A stretch of 64,000 nucleotides of DNA from Galactobacter valiniphilus (lineage in GTDB: Bacteria; Actinomycetota; Actinomycetes; Actinomycetales; Micrococcaceae): the NCBI RefSeq assembly GCF_003575975.1, contig NZ_QQXK01000017.1:1-64000 (forward strand). The letters are read 5' to 3'. The stretch's first letter is position 1. The number at the start of each line of letters is the position of its first letter. The notes below the pieces were generated by a model. The model ran no database searches and was not told the DNA's origin. It saw nothing but the letters and a program-made list of their open reading frames with translations. Below, in pieces: positions 36,447-46,483 of this stretch. Both the position numbers and the translations under genes were made by a program.

Positions 36447-36845
36447 GATGTAACTCCTCATGAGTTGTACCGCGTGTTTGACCCTCGCCTCGCCCTCGCG
36501 GGGAGACAAGAGGGGTGGCACAACCGCGGACTGCAGTGCGCACCGTCATGAAGTCTATCAGCGCCCGACGGCGCGTGGTTTCGCGCGTGGCGAAGGGCAC
36601 CTTGGGTGCCGGGGGCACCCGCCGGGCGCGCCGCCGTCGGGCGTTGGACCCGCCTCGGCGCGAGCGGGCGACGCTGCGTTTCAACTGGCCGCGGCGATGC
36701 ATGCGGTTTCTGCGTATGGCGCGAGTCTTTCTCGCCGGGTGGACACAAAGTGCATGCATTGACGTGGTGGGGCCGTCGACCGTCCTGAGGTCAGCTCTCT
36801 CGCGGCTCGCGGCCCCTCGCGTACAGGGCCAAAGCCCCGCCACCT
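36447..36845. other. Intergenic region upstream of rpsO
   Basis: About 400 bp between rpsO and the terminator of the methyltransferase gene. No frame on either strand resembles a gene. It must hold the rpsO promoter, but no convincing -35/-10 pair was found. A short ATGCATGC-type element occurs twice (near 36697 and 36750). Confidence 0.45.
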
Positions 36846-36900
36846 CGCGACTTTTTCGCAGAATCGCGACTCTTTGTCGCGGAGAGGCGAAAAAGTCGCG
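36846..36900 (-). terminator. Nested inverted repeat after the methyltransferase gene
   Basis: Outer arms CGCGACTTTTTCGC (36846-36859) and GCGAAAAAGTCGCG (36887-36900) pair perfectly over 14 bp. The loop holds a second hairpin, CGCGAC-TCTTT-GTCGCG (36865-36881). The GTCGCG elements could also pair with each other in alternative folds. Confidence 0.7.
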
Positions 36901-36909
36901 GGATGGCGC

Positions 36910-37704
36910 TCAGCGCAGCGTGAACCGCACCGCGAGGCACGTGTACGGCAGCTCGATCGACTCCCCCGCCGCGTGCCCCAGGTGCTCGTAGAGGTACCAG
37001 GCCAGGTTCGCGTCCACCTTGGTGCGCACGGCCTCCGAGGAGCGCAGCCAGTAGGAGCGCGAGTGGCACAGCTCGAAGAGCGACTCCGGCGTGACTGCGT
37101 CCACCCAGCCCTCCTCGCGCACCTCGCGCGCGCCGAACTCCGCCCCCACGCGCGCGGCGGCGTCCACGTTGCGGTGCACATCGCCGGCATGCATGATCCG
37201 GCTGAGCCGGTGCACCCACGGCACGGTGACGTCGAGCTGATTCCAGACCAGCCCCAGCGTGCCGCCGGGTGTCAGGATGCGCGCGGCCTCCGCTGAGGCC
37301 GCGATCGGGTCCATCCAGTGCCACGCCTGCGCCACGGTCACGGCGTCGACGGACGCCGGGTCCAGGCCCGTCGCCTCGCCCGTCCCGCCATGCACGACGA
37401 CGCCCGGCTGGGTTCGCGCGAGCACCTCGCGCATCGAGTCGGCCGGTTCCACGGCGTGCACCGTGCGGCCGGGCGCCGCGAGGTCCCGCGTGAACAGGCC
37501 GGTGCCGGCGCCGAGGTCCGCGACGGACGAGGCGGAAGCGGGAACCAGGAACGGCGCGACCCACGCCGGGTACCCGGGGCGCACCTCGTGGTACCCCTCC
37601 CCCGCCGCCTCGAAGGCACCGCCCAGCTCGAGGCGAGCCGAGGCTGAAAGCTTGGGCGCGCCGTCGGGCAGGTTGGGAATGGAGGCGCCGGAAGGCCGCG
37701 TCAC
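36910..37704 (-). CDS. Class I SAM-dependent methyltransferase
   Basis: A 264-aa methyltransferase of the type-11/25 group. The SAM-binding motif I is VADLGAGTGLFTRDLA near residue 62, motif II is VHAVEPADSMREVLA, and the DAVTVAQAWHWMDP block is typical of the family. The substrate cannot be told. The start GTG 37704 overlaps the stop of ribF (GTGA), with GGAG close upstream, so it is the second gene of a ribF operon and ends at a large hairpin. This pairing is not one I know from other genomes, so a link to flavin metabolism is unsupported. Confidence 0.85.
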   Translation of the reverse strand: MTRPSGASIPNLPDGAPKLSASARLELGGAFEAAGEGYHEVRPGYPAWVAPFLVPASASSVADLGAGTGLFTRDLAAPGRTVHAVEPADSMREVLARTQPGVVVHGGTGEATGLDPASVDAVTVAQAWHWMDPIAASAEAARILTPGGTLGLVWNQLDVTVPWVHRLSRIMHAGDVHRNVDAAARVGAEFGAREVREEGWVDAVTPESLFELCHSRSYWLRSSEAVRTKVDANLAWYLYEHLGHAAGESIELPYTCLAVRFTLR

Positions 37705-38774
37705 TCCGACGCGGCAGTGGACACGCCGGCCCCAGCCCCGCCGAAGTGCTCCGCCTTCTCGGCGGCGATGACGGGAGCATCGATGGCGTCGCGCACCTGG
37801 CAGGCCAGGCGCGCCTCGGCGGACGCGGCGTCGGCGCCGAGCACCTCGCGCGTCTGCGCCACGTCGAGGTTCATCTGCTCGATGAGCGGCTCCACGCCGC
37901 GGTACGCCACCGTGCCGCGCAGGCGCTTAATGAACTCGACCGTGACGAGCTGCTCGTAGAGGTTGAAGTCCTCCACGGCCTCCTCGGGACGGTCGATCAC
38001 GTGGGACTCCACGGTGCGCACCACGCCGTCGAAGGTGGGGTTGGTGCCGATGGAGATCGCGGCGGGCCAGCGCGTGCCGGCCTCGTCCACGAGCCAGCCG
38101 GCGTACACGCCGTCCGCGGGCATGAGGCCCGTGGCATCGCGGGAGAGGTTGGCGGTGGGGAAGCCCATCTCGCGGCCGCGGGCAAAGCCGTGCACCACGG
38201 TGCCGCGCATGACGTGGGGCCGGCCGAGGATCTCGGCGGCGGCCTCGACGTCCCCCTTCTGCAGCGCCTCGCGGACCCACGTGGAGGACCAGCGGCGCTC
38301 GGGCCCCACATCGTCCACGGCCACGACCTCGAAACCGTACTTCTCACCCAGGGAACGCATGGTGTCCAGCGTGCCCTCGTTGCCGCGGCCGAAGCGAACA
38401 TCGTGACCCACCACGACGACCTTGGCGCGCAGCCCGTTGACGAGATAGTCGCGGACAAACTCCTCGGCGGACTGATCCGCAAACGCGAGCGTGTAGTTGA
38501 TGGTCAGCAGGGCGTCCACGCCGGCCTCGGCGATGAGGGCCTCCTTGCGGCGCTCGCTCATGATCGGCACGGGCGCAAACGCCGGGCGGTGCACCTTGGC
38601 CGGGTGAGGATCGAAGGTAACGACCACGGAGGCGCACTCGTGCTCGCGGGCGGCCTCGACGACCGTGGTCAGCAGCGATTGGTGCCCGCGGTGCACGCCG
38701 TCGAAGTTGCCGATGGTGACGGTGGATCCCGTCAGGGACGCCGGGACGTCATCCAGGCCATTCCAGTGCAGCAC
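37701..38774 (-). CDS. ribF: Bifunctional riboflavin kinase/FAD synthetase
   Basis: Converts riboflavin to FMN and then to FAD. The N-terminal adenylyltransferase has TIGNFDGVHRGHQ and VVVGHDVRFGRG. The C-terminal flavokinase has HGFARGREMGFPTANLS and ISIGTNPTFDG. The protein has 357 aa, slightly longer than average because of a C-terminal tail. GTG at 38774 was chosen for its AAGGAG six bases upstream; it places the catalytic domain right after the start. A longer reading from 38855 is not needed. It is coupled to the methyltransferase gene downstream. Confidence 0.95.
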   Translation of the reverse strand: MLHWNGLDDVPASLTGSTVTIGNFDGVHRGHQSLLTTVVEAAREHECASVVVTFDPHPAKVHRPAFAPVPIMSERRKEALIAEAGVDALLTINYTLAFADQSAEEFVRDYLVNGLRAKVVVVGHDVRFGRGNEGTLDTMRSLGEKYGFEVVAVDDVGPERRWSSTWVREALQKGDVEAAAEILGRPHVMRGTVVHGFARGREMGFPTANLSRDATGLMPADGVYAGWLVDEAGTRWPAAISIGTNPTFDGVVRTVESHVIDRPEEAVEDFNLYEQLVTVEFIKRLRGTVAYRGVEPLIEQMNLDVAQTREVLGADAASAEARLACQVRDAIDAPVIAAEKAEHFGGAGAGVSTAASE

Positions 38775-38861
38775 CAGTTCTCCTTCGATGGAGTGCTTGT
38801 TCAACGGGCCGGGTCGCCGATGGATCGGCGGCACGCGGCCGGATCCATTATCCACCCGGGC

Positions 38862-39389
38862 TCAGGCCTTCGCGGACCGCGGACGGTGCGTGAGCAGCCA
38901 CCACAGTCCCACGAACGGCAGGACGAGCGGCACGTAGCCGTAGCCCTGGCCGAAGTGGCTCCACACGGAGGCCTTGGGGAAGAGCTGCGGCTCGGCGTAG
39001 GAGAGGATCGAGACGGCGATGACGCCCACGATCTCCACGAGCACGGCGACGAGCGCCACGTACCAAGCGCGACGCTTGGGCAGCGCGAGCGAGATGGTGG
39101 CGACGATGTAGACCACGGCGGCGATCATCGAGAACACGATCGCCACGGGCGCGAGCGGGAAGATCCGCTCGCCGTGCTCGCTGCCGACGAGCTGCCACAG
39201 GGAGCGCGCGAAGGCGGAGAGGGCAAAGACGCCGTACACGGCGATGATGATGCGGCCGAGGCCGCGATTCTTCGCCTCGGGGGCGTGGGCATCGATGCCC
39301 GACGCCGCCTGCTCGCCCTGGGTGCCGGAGGCCGCCTGGGCGGCCTGGACCTTGGCGGCAATCTTGCCGCCGCGCTGCTTCTCTTGCAT
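38862..39389 (-). CDS. Four-helix membrane protein, unknown function
   Basis: A 175-aa membrane protein. After a polar N-terminus of about 45 residues there are four hydrophobic segments (IIIAVYGVFALSAFA, VAIVFSMIAAVVYIVATISL, WYVALVAVLVEIVGVIAVSIL, YVPLVLPFVGLWWLL). A short basic tail follows. This resembles the conserved integral membrane proteins often found between truB and ribF in Micrococcales, but no function is known. ATG at 39389 has GAAGGAAGAG upstream. A terminator-like hairpin precedes it, so it has a separate promoter. Confidence 0.85.
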   Translation of the reverse strand: MQEKQRGGKIAAKVQAAQAASGTQGEQAASGIDAHAPEAKNRGLGRIIIAVYGVFALSAFARSLWQLVGSEHGERIFPLAPVAIVFSMIAAVVYIVATISLALPKRRAWYVALVAVLVEIVGVIAVSILSYAEPQLFPKASVWSHFGQGYGYVPLVLPFVGLWWLLTHRPRSAKA

Positions 39390-39440
39390 GTTTCTCTTCC
39401 TTCACCCGCGGGACGCCGACGCCGCGCGCCGCGTTCCCGG

Positions 39441-39469
39441 CCGGTCGGCGACCCCGTGTCGCCGACCGG
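39441..39469 (-). terminator. Hairpin between two membrane-protein genes
   Basis: CCGGTCGGCGAC and GTCGCCGACCGG pair perfectly over 12 bp with a five-base loop, 43 bases after the stop of the gene ending at 39512. Confidence 0.75.
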
Positions 39470-39511
39470 GCACCGCCCTCTGGGGCGGGGCCTGTTGTTC
39501 GATCTAGTGGC

Positions 39512-39886
39512 TTAGATCCAGCCCGTTCCGACCCAGACCTGCTGCATGCGATACAGCATGACGAAGATCGTGAACCCGGCAGCCGCCATGACGATGTTGG
39601 ACCAGCGCGACTTCTCGCCGATCCCCCACCAGCCGGCCAGGACGCCCACGAAGAGCGCCGTGACGAGGTAGCCCCAGAACTCCCACGGGGCCCCCTGGAT
39701 GGGGGCCCCGCCCGCCTGCCGCACGCCGGCCTGGATCGCGTAGACCACGAGGAACAGTTCCACGGCGGCCAGCGAGAGAATCGAGGCGTCCGTGGGGTAG
39801 CGCTTCCAGATGGCGGATCCCACGCCGATGAGCACGCTGAGCGCGCACACGATGGCGCCGGCGATCATGAAGCCGTCAAAAATCAT
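39512..39886 (-). CDS. Small membrane protein, unknown function
   Basis: A 124-aa protein with four hydrophobic segments (FMIAGAIVCALSVLIGVGSA, SLAAVELFLVVYAI, FWGYLVTALFVGVLAGWWG, IVMAAAGFTIFVMLY). No family that I can name. ATG at 39886 is preceded by AGGAG at a spacing of about ten bases. It lies between hairpins on both sides and is probably transcribed alone. The neighbours (truB, membrane protein, ribF) give no hint of its role. Confidence 0.8.
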   Translation of the reverse strand: MIFDGFMIAGAIVCALSVLIGVGSAIWKRYPTDASILSLAAVELFLVVYAIQAGVRQAGGAPIQGAPWEFWGYLVTALFVGVLAGWWGIGEKSRWSNIVMAAAGFTIFVMLYRMQQVWVGTGWI

Positions 39887-39914
39887 GGGGGGGTACTCCT
39901 GGTGGTGCAAGGAA

Positions 39915-39941
39915 CCGGCCCGCCCAACGGGGGCGGGCCGG
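39915..39941 (-). terminator. Hairpin after truB
   Basis: CCGGCCCGCCC and GGGCGGGCCGG form a perfect 11-bp stem with a five-base loop, eight bases after the truB stop. Confidence 0.8.
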
Positions 39942-39948
39942 CACGGGC

Positions 39949-40848
39949 CTAGCGGGTCTCGAAGACGAGTTCCGGCTTGGCCTTGTCCTTGACGTTGTTC
40001 ATGAGGGCGATAAGCCTGCCGTCCGGCGCAAAACCGGCCGTCAGCTCGGCCGTGGCGTTGGCCTCGATGCGGCGGCCGAAGCCGAGCTCGTTGACCTCCT
40101 CGGCCGTCAGCTCGCGCGCGGGGAACAGCCCGCGCGCGGCCTCCGGCAGCGGCAGCATCTCGAAGCGCTCGGCGAGTTCTTCGAGGGTTGCCGCCTTGTC
40201 CAGGCCGAAGCCGCCCACGCTCGTGCGGCGCAGGGCCGTCAGGTGGCCGCCCACCGAGAGCGCCTCGCCGAGATCGCGGGCGAGGGCGCGGATGTATGTG
40301 CCGGAGGTGCACTCCACCACCACATCCACGTCCATGGTCCGGCCGCCCTCGGGGCGGCGGACGTCCAGGATCTCGAAGCGCTTGATGGTGACGGGCCGGG
40401 CCGGAAGCTCGACCTCCTCGCCATCGCGCACGCGCTGGTAGGAGCGTTTGCCGTCCACCTTGATGGCGGAGACGGCGCTCGGCACCTGCTGGATGTCGCC
40501 CGTCAGCGCCTCCACGGCGGCGTCGAGCGCCTGCCGCGTGACGGCGGCGACGTAGCGGCGCTGCAGGATCTCGCCCTCGGCGTCCTCCGTGCTGGTGGTC
40601 TCCCCCAGCCGGATGGTCGCCTCGTAGACCTTGTCCTGGCCCACGAGGTAGGTCAGGAGGCGCGTGGCCTTGTTGACGCCCACGAGCAGGACGCCCGTGG
40701 CCATCGGGTCGAGCGTGCCGGCGTGACCGACCTTGCGGGTGCCTGCCAGCCGGCGCATGCGCGAGACCACATCGTGGCTCGTGATGCCCTGCGGCTTGTC
40801 GACCACCACGAGGCCGGACGGCGCGTTCGGATCAACGGCCTTCGGCAT
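39949..40848 (-). CDS. truB: tRNA pseudouridine-55 synthase
   Basis: Makes pseudouridine 55 in the T-loop of tRNAs. The protein (299 aa) has VVDKPQGITSHDVV, the catalytic-Asp motif GHAGTLDPMATGVLLVG, and YEATIRLG, with the TruB C-terminal region CTSGTYIRALARDLG. The start ATG overlaps the end of rbfA by 17 bases, so the two genes are translated together, the usual infB-rbfA-truB arrangement. Confidence 0.97.
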   Translation of the reverse strand: MPKAVDPNAPSGLVVVDKPQGITSHDVVSRMRRLAGTRKVGHAGTLDPMATGVLLVGVNKATRLLTYLVGQDKVYEATIRLGETTSTEDAEGEILQRRYVAAVTRQALDAAVEALTGDIQQVPSAVSAIKVDGKRSYQRVRDGEEVELPARPVTIKRFEILDVRRPEGGRTMDVDVVVECTSGTYIRALARDLGEALSVGGHLTALRRTSVGGFGLDKAATLEELAERFEMLPLPEAARGLFPARELTAEEVNELGFGRRIEANATAELTAGFAPDGRLIALMNNVKDKAKPELVFETR

Positions 40849-41281
40849 CGTCCTGATCGTCCTCGTCGTCGTGCTTGTACGGGTCGGCCTCGCCGGCGTA
40901 CTCCTTGCCCTCGGCGAGGGCCGCCACGGCGGCGTCCTTCTCCTTGGCCACGCGCAGCAGGTCCTCCACGAGGTTGGCGTTCACGGGGACCTCGTCCGCC
41001 ACGAAGGCCAGCGTGGGGGTCAGGCGCGCGGTGATGTTGCGGCCCACCTCCTTGCGCAGGCGGCCGGTGTTCTTGGCCAGGAGCTCGGCGACCTCGGCCT
41101 TGTCGGCGTCGGTTCCGAACACGGTGTAGTACACCGTGGCGTTCTGCAGGTCACGGGTCACGCGGGCATCGGTCACCGTCAGGTTCTCGATGCCCTCTTC
41201 GCGGATCACCTTGCGGATGGACTCCGCGACGATCACGCGGATGCGCTGCGCCATGCGGGCGGCGCGGGCTGCGTCAGCCAT
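40832..41281 (-). CDS. rbfA: 30S ribosome-binding factor A
   Basis: A cold-adaptation and 30S maturation factor that acts late in 16S rRNA assembly. The protein (149 aa) has the KH-like fold with MAQRIRVIVAESIRKVI, LTVTDARVTRDLQNATVYYTV and RLTPTLAFVADE. The C-terminal 25 residues form an acidic tail. ATG at 41281 has an almost perfect AAGGAGG six bases upstream. It sits between infB and truB and overlaps truB. Confidence 0.97.
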   Translation of the reverse strand: MADAARAARMAQRIRVIVAESIRKVIREEGIENLTVTDARVTRDLQNATVYYTVFGTDADKAEVAELLAKNTGRLRKEVGRNITARLTPTLAFVADEVPVNANLVEDLLRVAKEKDAAVAALAEGKEYAGEADPYKHDDEDDQDDAEGR

Positions 41282-41300
41282 GCTTCCTCCTTGAGGCTAA

Positions 41301-41320
41301 GGGGCCACGGGGGTGGCCCC
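41301..41320 (-). terminator. Hairpin between infB and rbfA (proximal to rbfA)
   Basis: GGGGCCAC and GTGGCCCC form an 8-bp stem with a four-base loop, close to the rbfA start. It could also influence rbfA translation. Confidence 0.5.
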
Positions 41321-41345
41321 TGAAGAAAAGTATGAGGGGAGACGC

Positions 41346-41379
41346 CACGGGGGCGGGTGACGTGCACCCACCCCCGTGT
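41346..41379 (-). terminator. Hairpin after infB
   Basis: CACGGGGGCGGGTG and CACCCACCCCCGTG pair with one mismatch over 14 bases, 27 bases after the infB stop. Confidence 0.65.
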
Positions 41380-41405
41380 CGAAGCGCTCCCGAGAGAGAT
41401 GTGGA

Positions 41406-44180
41406 TCAGGCGCGCGGCTTCTCGCGCAGCTCCCACGTCTCGATGGTGTCGCCTTCCTTGATGTCGTTGAACGACCCCAGGCCGATACCGCACTCGTAAC
41501 CCTCGCGCACCTCGGTCACATCGTCCTTCTCGCGACGGAGGGAGTCGATGGAGAGGTTGTCCGCCACCACGTTGCCGTCGCGCACGAGGCGCGCCTTGGC
41601 GTTGCGGCGGATGAGGCCCGAGCGAACGATCGAACCGGCGATGTTGCCGAACTTGGAGGAACGGAACACCATGCGGATCTCCGCGGAGCCGAGGGCAACT
41701 TCCTCGTACTCCGGCTTGAGCATGCCCTTGAGGGCCGCCTCGATGTCGTCGATCGCCTGGTAGATGACCGAGTAGAAGCGCATGTCGACGCCCTCGCGGT
41801 CGGCCAGCTCGGCAACGCGCTCCGCGGGGCGGACGTTGAAGCCGATGATGATGGCGTTGTCGACCGTGGCGAGGTTGACGTCGTTCTGGGTGATCGCGCC
41901 CACGCCGCGGTGGATGACGCGCAGCTGCACGTCCTCGCCCACGTCGATCTTGAGCAGCGAGTCCTCCAGGGCCTCCACCGCACCGGAGACGTCGCCCTTG
42001 AGGATGAGGTTGAGGGTGTCGATCTTGCCCTCGGCCACAGCCTTGTCGAAGTCTTCCAGCGAGATGCGCTTGCGGCGCTTGGCGAGCATCGCGTTGCGGT
42101 CGGCAGCCTCGCGCTTCTCGGCGATCTGGCGGGCGGTGCGCTCGTCCGGCGTGACGATGAAGGTATCGCCGGCGCGCGGGACGGTGCTCAGGCCGAGGAC
42201 CTGCACCGGGCGGGCCGGGAGGGCCACGTCCAGCACGTTGCCGTTCTCGTCGAACATGGCGCGGACGCGGCCGTGGGCCGTGCCGGCCACGATCGTGTCG
42301 CCGACCATGAGCGTGCCGGACTCGACCAGGACGGTCGCGACGGCGCCGCGGCCCTTATCCAGGTTGGCTTCGATCGCGATACCGCGAGCGTCCTTGTCCG
42401 GGTTGGCGCGCAGATCCAGGGCGGCGTCGGCCGTCAGCAGGATCGCGGAGAGCAGGTCGTCGATGCCCATGTTCTCGCGTGCCGAGATCGGCACGAACAT
42501 GGTGTCGCCGCCGTACTGCTCGGGAACCAGGCCGTACTCGGTGAGCTGACCCATGACCTTGTCGGGGTTGGCCTCCGGCTTATCCATCTTGTTGACGGCC
42601 ACCACGATAGGCACGCCAGCGGCCTGCGCGTGGTTGAGCGCCTCAACGGTCTGGGGCATGACGCCATCATCGGCGGCCACCACGAGCACGGCGATATCCG
42701 TGGCCTTGGCGCCGCGGGCACGCATGGCGGTGAACGCCTCGTGACCCGGGGTATCGATGAAGGTGATCTTGCGCTCTTCGCCCTCGAGCTCGGTGGTGAT
42801 CTGGTAGGCACCGATGTGCTGGGTGATGCCGCCGGCCTCGCCGTCGATGACGTTCGACTTGCGGATGGCATCCAGCGTGCGGGTCTTACCGTGATCGACG
42901 TGGCCCATGATGGTGACCACCGGCGGGCGGGGCTCCAGCATGTCGTCGGTCTCGGCCTCGAGCTCGCCCTCGAGATCGATGTCGAAGGACTCGAAGAGCT
43001 CGCGCTCCTCGTCCTCGGGCGAGACGATCTGGACCACGTAGCCCAGCTCCTCGGCCAGCACCTCGAAGGTCGCCTCGTCCAGGGACTGCGTGGCCGTGGC
43101 CATCTCGCCCAGGTGGAAGAGCACGGTCACGAGCGCTGCCGGGTTGGCGTTGATCTTCTCCGCGAAGTCGGAGATCGTGGCGCCGCGGCGCAGGCGCACC
43201 ACGGTGGAACCGTTGCCGCGGGGGACGATCACGCCGCCAACGACGGGTGCTCCCTGCTGCTCCAGCTCCTGACGCTTCGCGCGCTTCGACTTGCGCGCCT
43301 TGCCACGACGGGGGCCACCCTTACCGAAGGCACCCTGGGCCGAACCGCGGCCACCGCCGCGGCCGCCGCGGAAGCCACCGCCGGCGCCACCGGCACCGCC
43401 GGCGCCGCCACCCTGGCCCGGGCGACCCGGGCCACGGCCTCCGCCGGCGCCGGGCTTGCCGACGTTCAGCTCCAGCTTCTTGGGCATCATGTTCGGGTTG
43501 GGGCGCGGACCACCGGCGCCGGCACCGGCCGGACGCGGGGGACGCGGGCCGCCCGCACCTGCGGCACCCGGACGGGGGCCACCGGCGCCGGGGGCACCCT
43601 GACGCGGGGCACCGGGGCGGGGGCCGCCGGCACCGGCACCGGACGGGCGCATGCCCTGCTGCGACGAGAACGGGTTGTTGCCCGGACGCGGGGCACCCGG
43701 ACGGGGGCCACCCGGACGCGGGGCGGAGCCGCCCTGGCCACCGGCGGGGCGCATGCCCTGCTGGGACGAGAACGGGTTGTTGCCCGGACGCGGCGTGCCC
43801 GGCTTGGGGGCAGCGGAGCCCGGCTTGGCCGCGGACGAGGCCGGCTTGGGCGCGGCGGCGGGCTTGGGGGCCACGGCCGGCTTGGCGGCGGGAGCCGCGG
43901 GAGCGGCCGGGGCCTCGGGCGCCTTCGTTGCCTCGGCGGCGGGGGCCGACGGCGCGGGGGCGGCGGGCTTCTTGGCGGCCGGCTTGGGGGCGGCCGCCGG
44001 AGCCGGGGCGGCGGGAGCTGCGGCGTTCGGGAACGCACCGCGCAGCTTCTTCACCACCGGAGGCTCAATCGTCGAGGAAGCGGAGCGAACGAACTCGCCC
44101 ATCTCCTCGAGCTTGGTGATCGCTTCCTTGGAAGTGATCCCGAGCTCCTTAGCGAGCTCGTGTACGCGGACCTTAGCCAC
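41406..44180 (-). CDS. infB: Translation initiation factor IF-2
   Basis: The GTPase that brings initiator tRNA to the 30S subunit and joins the subunits. The protein has 924 aa. The N-terminal part has an IF2-N domain ([19 protein letters not shown]) followed by about 270 residues of Ala/Pro/Gly-rich sequence, including two copies of [13 protein letters not shown] second IF2-N domain follows, then the G domain with GHVDHGKT near residue 423, DTPGHEAF and NKMDKP, then the C-terminal beta barrels. GTG at 44180 has AGGAGAA upstream. ylxR, nusA and rimP lie upstream on the same strand in the conserved order. Confidence 0.98.
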   Translation of the reverse strand: MAKVRVHELAKELGITSKEAITKLEEMGEFVRSASSTIEPPVVKKLRGAFPNAAAPAAPAPAAAPKPAAKKPAAPAPSAPAAEATKAPEAPAAPAAPAAKPAVAPKPAAAPKPASSAAKPGSAAPKPGTPRPGNNPFSSQQGMRPAGGQGGSAPRPGGPRPGAPRPGNNPFSSQQGMRPSGAGAGGPRPGAPRQGAPGAGGPRPGAAGAGGPRPPRPAGAGAGGPRPNPNMMPKKLELNVGKPGAGGGRGPGRPGQGGGAGGAGGAGGGFRGGRGGGRGSAQGAFGKGGPRRGKARKSKRAKRQELEQQGAPVVGGVIVPRGNGSTVVRLRRGATISDFAEKINANPAALVTVLFHLGEMATATQSLDEATFEVLAEELGYVVQIVSPEDEERELFESFDIDLEGELEAETDDMLEPRPPVVTIMGHVDHGKTRTLDAIRKSNVIDGEAGGITQHIGAYQITTELEGEERKITFIDTPGHEAFTAMRARGAKATDIAVLVVAADDGVMPQTVEALNHAQAAGVPIVVAVNKMDKPEANPDKVMGQLTEYGLVPEQYGGDTMFVPISARENMGIDDLLSAILLTADAALDLRANPDKDARGIAIEANLDKGRGAVATVLVESGTLMVGDTIVAGTAHGRVRAMFDENGNVLDVALPARPVQVLGLSTVPRAGDTFIVTPDERTARQIAEKREAADRNAMLAKRRKRISLEDFDKAVAEGKIDTLNLILKGDVSGAVEALEDSLLKIDVGEDVQLRVIHRGVGAITQNDVNLATVDNAIIIGFNVRPAERVAELADREGVDMRFYSVIYQAIDDIEAALKGMLKPEYEEVALGSAEIRMVFRSSKFGNIAGSIVRSGLIRRNAKARLVRDGNVVADNLSIDSLRREKDDVTEVREGYECGIGLGSFNDIKEGDTIETWELREKPRA
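43645..43793. repeat. 47-bp direct repeat inside infB
   Basis: The copies at 43645-43691 and 43747-43793 differ by one base and encode the repeated [12 protein letters not shown] segments. They are in the same frame, so recombination between them would delete 102 bp without a shift. Confidence 0.85.
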
Positions 44181-44321
44181 AGTTCTCCTGTCTGGTCCGC
44201 GCCTTTGAAAGCAGGCTCAAACGGACCTTGATGTTTGGGGCGTGCGGCGCACAAACGGCGCGGCGCACGGGTCGGTGGCGACGCAGAGGTGGTTCATCTC
44301 TGGGCGCTCATCGGGCGGCAC

Positions 44322-44651
44322 TCATCGGGTTTCCACTTTTCCTGACCCGCTTTCAGTTTGGGTTTCCTGGCGAACGGAATCCGCTACGGATTCCGTGGGC
44401 ATCACGTGCAACAACGCCGCGAGGTCGTGGGTGATTCCGCCGGAGCGAAATGCCCTGGCAAATCCACGACGACGCACTGCCTGCTGTGCGCACTGCTCGA
44501 TGGGGTGCAACCACGCACCCCGTCCGGGCGCGCGCCGCTTCGGGTCCGGCAGGATCCGCGAGGGATTCTGCGGGTCCACGACCCAGCGCACGAGCTGCTC
44601 CTGGGCAACCACCTGGCGACAGCCAACGCAGGTGCGGAGGGGGGAGGCCAT
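44322..44651 (-). CDS. ylxR: YlxR (DUF448) family protein
   Basis: A small RNA-binding-type protein (109 aa) found between nusA and infB in most bacteria. It has LRTCVGCRQ, LVRWVVDP, and RRAPGRGAWLHP, which form the family pattern. Its exact role is not settled; related proteins have been linked to RNase P and to transcription control. ATG at 44651 follows AGGGAGAG. A hairpin separates it from nusA upstream, and 141 bp separate it from infB. The C-terminal 25 residues are polar. Confidence 0.93.
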   Translation of the reverse strand: MASPLRTCVGCRQVVAQEQLVRWVVDPQNPSRILPDPKRRAPGRGAWLHPIEQCAQQAVRRRGFARAFRSGGITHDLAALLHVMPTESVADSVRQETQTESGSGKVETR

Positions 44652-44739
44652 GAAAGTCTCTCCCTCCGTGTCCAGCTTCAAGTACGCCGAGGCGGCGCAC
44701 CGCTCACCAGTCTACCGCTTGCGGAAGGCGGGGCGGTGC

Positions 44740-44761
44740 GAGGCACACCACGGTGTGCCTC
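44740..44761 (-). terminator. Hairpin between nusA and ylxR
   Basis: GAGGCACACC and GGTGTGCCTC form a 10-bp perfect inverted repeat with two central bases (effectively 9 bp with a four-base loop), 27 bases after nusA. It could attenuate ylxR-infB transcription. Confidence 0.55.
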
Positions 44762-44787
44762 ACACCACCCGCATGAGTGCGGCAGGC

Positions 44788-45807
<1,020 letters not shown>

Positions 45808-45808
45808 G

Positions 45809-46390
45809 TCAGGCCTCCTCGCCCGTTTCTTCCTTGTTCAGTTGTGATTCGTCGTCGTCGCGCTCGGCGAGGAGGCGGGCGGCCGTGGCCTCCACGTCAA
45901 CCTTGCCCTTGCGGATCTGACCGTAGGCCAGGCGCACCGCGGGGAGCACCTTGGCCTTCATGCCCTTCTTGGCGGGCGGGCGGATGGGCTCGAGGTCGAT
46001 GCCCTCCTCGTCCGCCGCGAGGAGCAGGCCCTCCAGCTCGGCGCCCTCGGTGTCCTTGAGGCGCACGATGCGTCCCACGTTGCGCGTCCAGTGGCGCGGC
46101 AGCGTGAGCGGGCGGCCGGCGCCCGGGCTCGAGACCTCGAGGTCGTAGGGAGTGTCGCCCGAGAGCACGTCGGCGTCGAGCGCCGCACCGATGGCCTCGG
46201 AGAGTTCGGCGACCTTGTCGAGCGAGACACCGACGGTGCCGTCCTCGTGGTCGACGATGACGCGGACGATCGGCGGCTGGGCCTCGACCGTCTCGACGGC
46301 CTCCAACAACAATCCGGCGTCCTCGACCGCGGGGGTCACGGCGGCAATCAGCGCCTCGACGTCCGGAAGGGTGGTGGGGGTGGTGGGCAT
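45809..46390 (-). CDS. rimP: Ribosome maturation factor RimP
   Basis: Assists 30S assembly. The protein (193 aa) has the N-terminal alpha/beta domain (VRVIVDHEDGTVGVSLDKVAELSEAIGAALD, PYDLEVSSPGAGRPLTLPRHW) and the C-terminal SH3-like domain. The tail is acidic. ATG at 46390 has AGGAGGAA upstream. It is the first gene of the rimP-nusA(-ylxR-infB) cluster. The promoter lies in the 93-bp gap to the divergent secreted-protein gene. Confidence 0.96.
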   Translation of the reverse strand: MPTTPTTLPDVEALIAAVTPAVEDAGLLLEAVETVEAQPPIVRVIVDHEDGTVGVSLDKVAELSEAIGAALDADVLSGDTPYDLEVSSPGAGRPLTLPRHWTRNVGRIVRLKDTEGAELEGLLLAADEEGIDLEPIRPPAKKGMKAKVLPAVRLAYGQIRKGKVDVEATAARLLAERDDDESQLNKEETGEEA

Positions 46391-46483
46391 GCTTCCTCCT
46401 GAGCTTCGGCCCGAGCGGGCCGACGACAAGCCACCAGTTTATCCTGACGAATCCGGCGGCACTGGCATGGGAACATGGTGCTC

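Noticed and set aside
36447-36909. Open frames upstream of rpsO on both strands
   Set aside because: Arg-rich translations without family features; they shadow each other and contain the terminator repeat.
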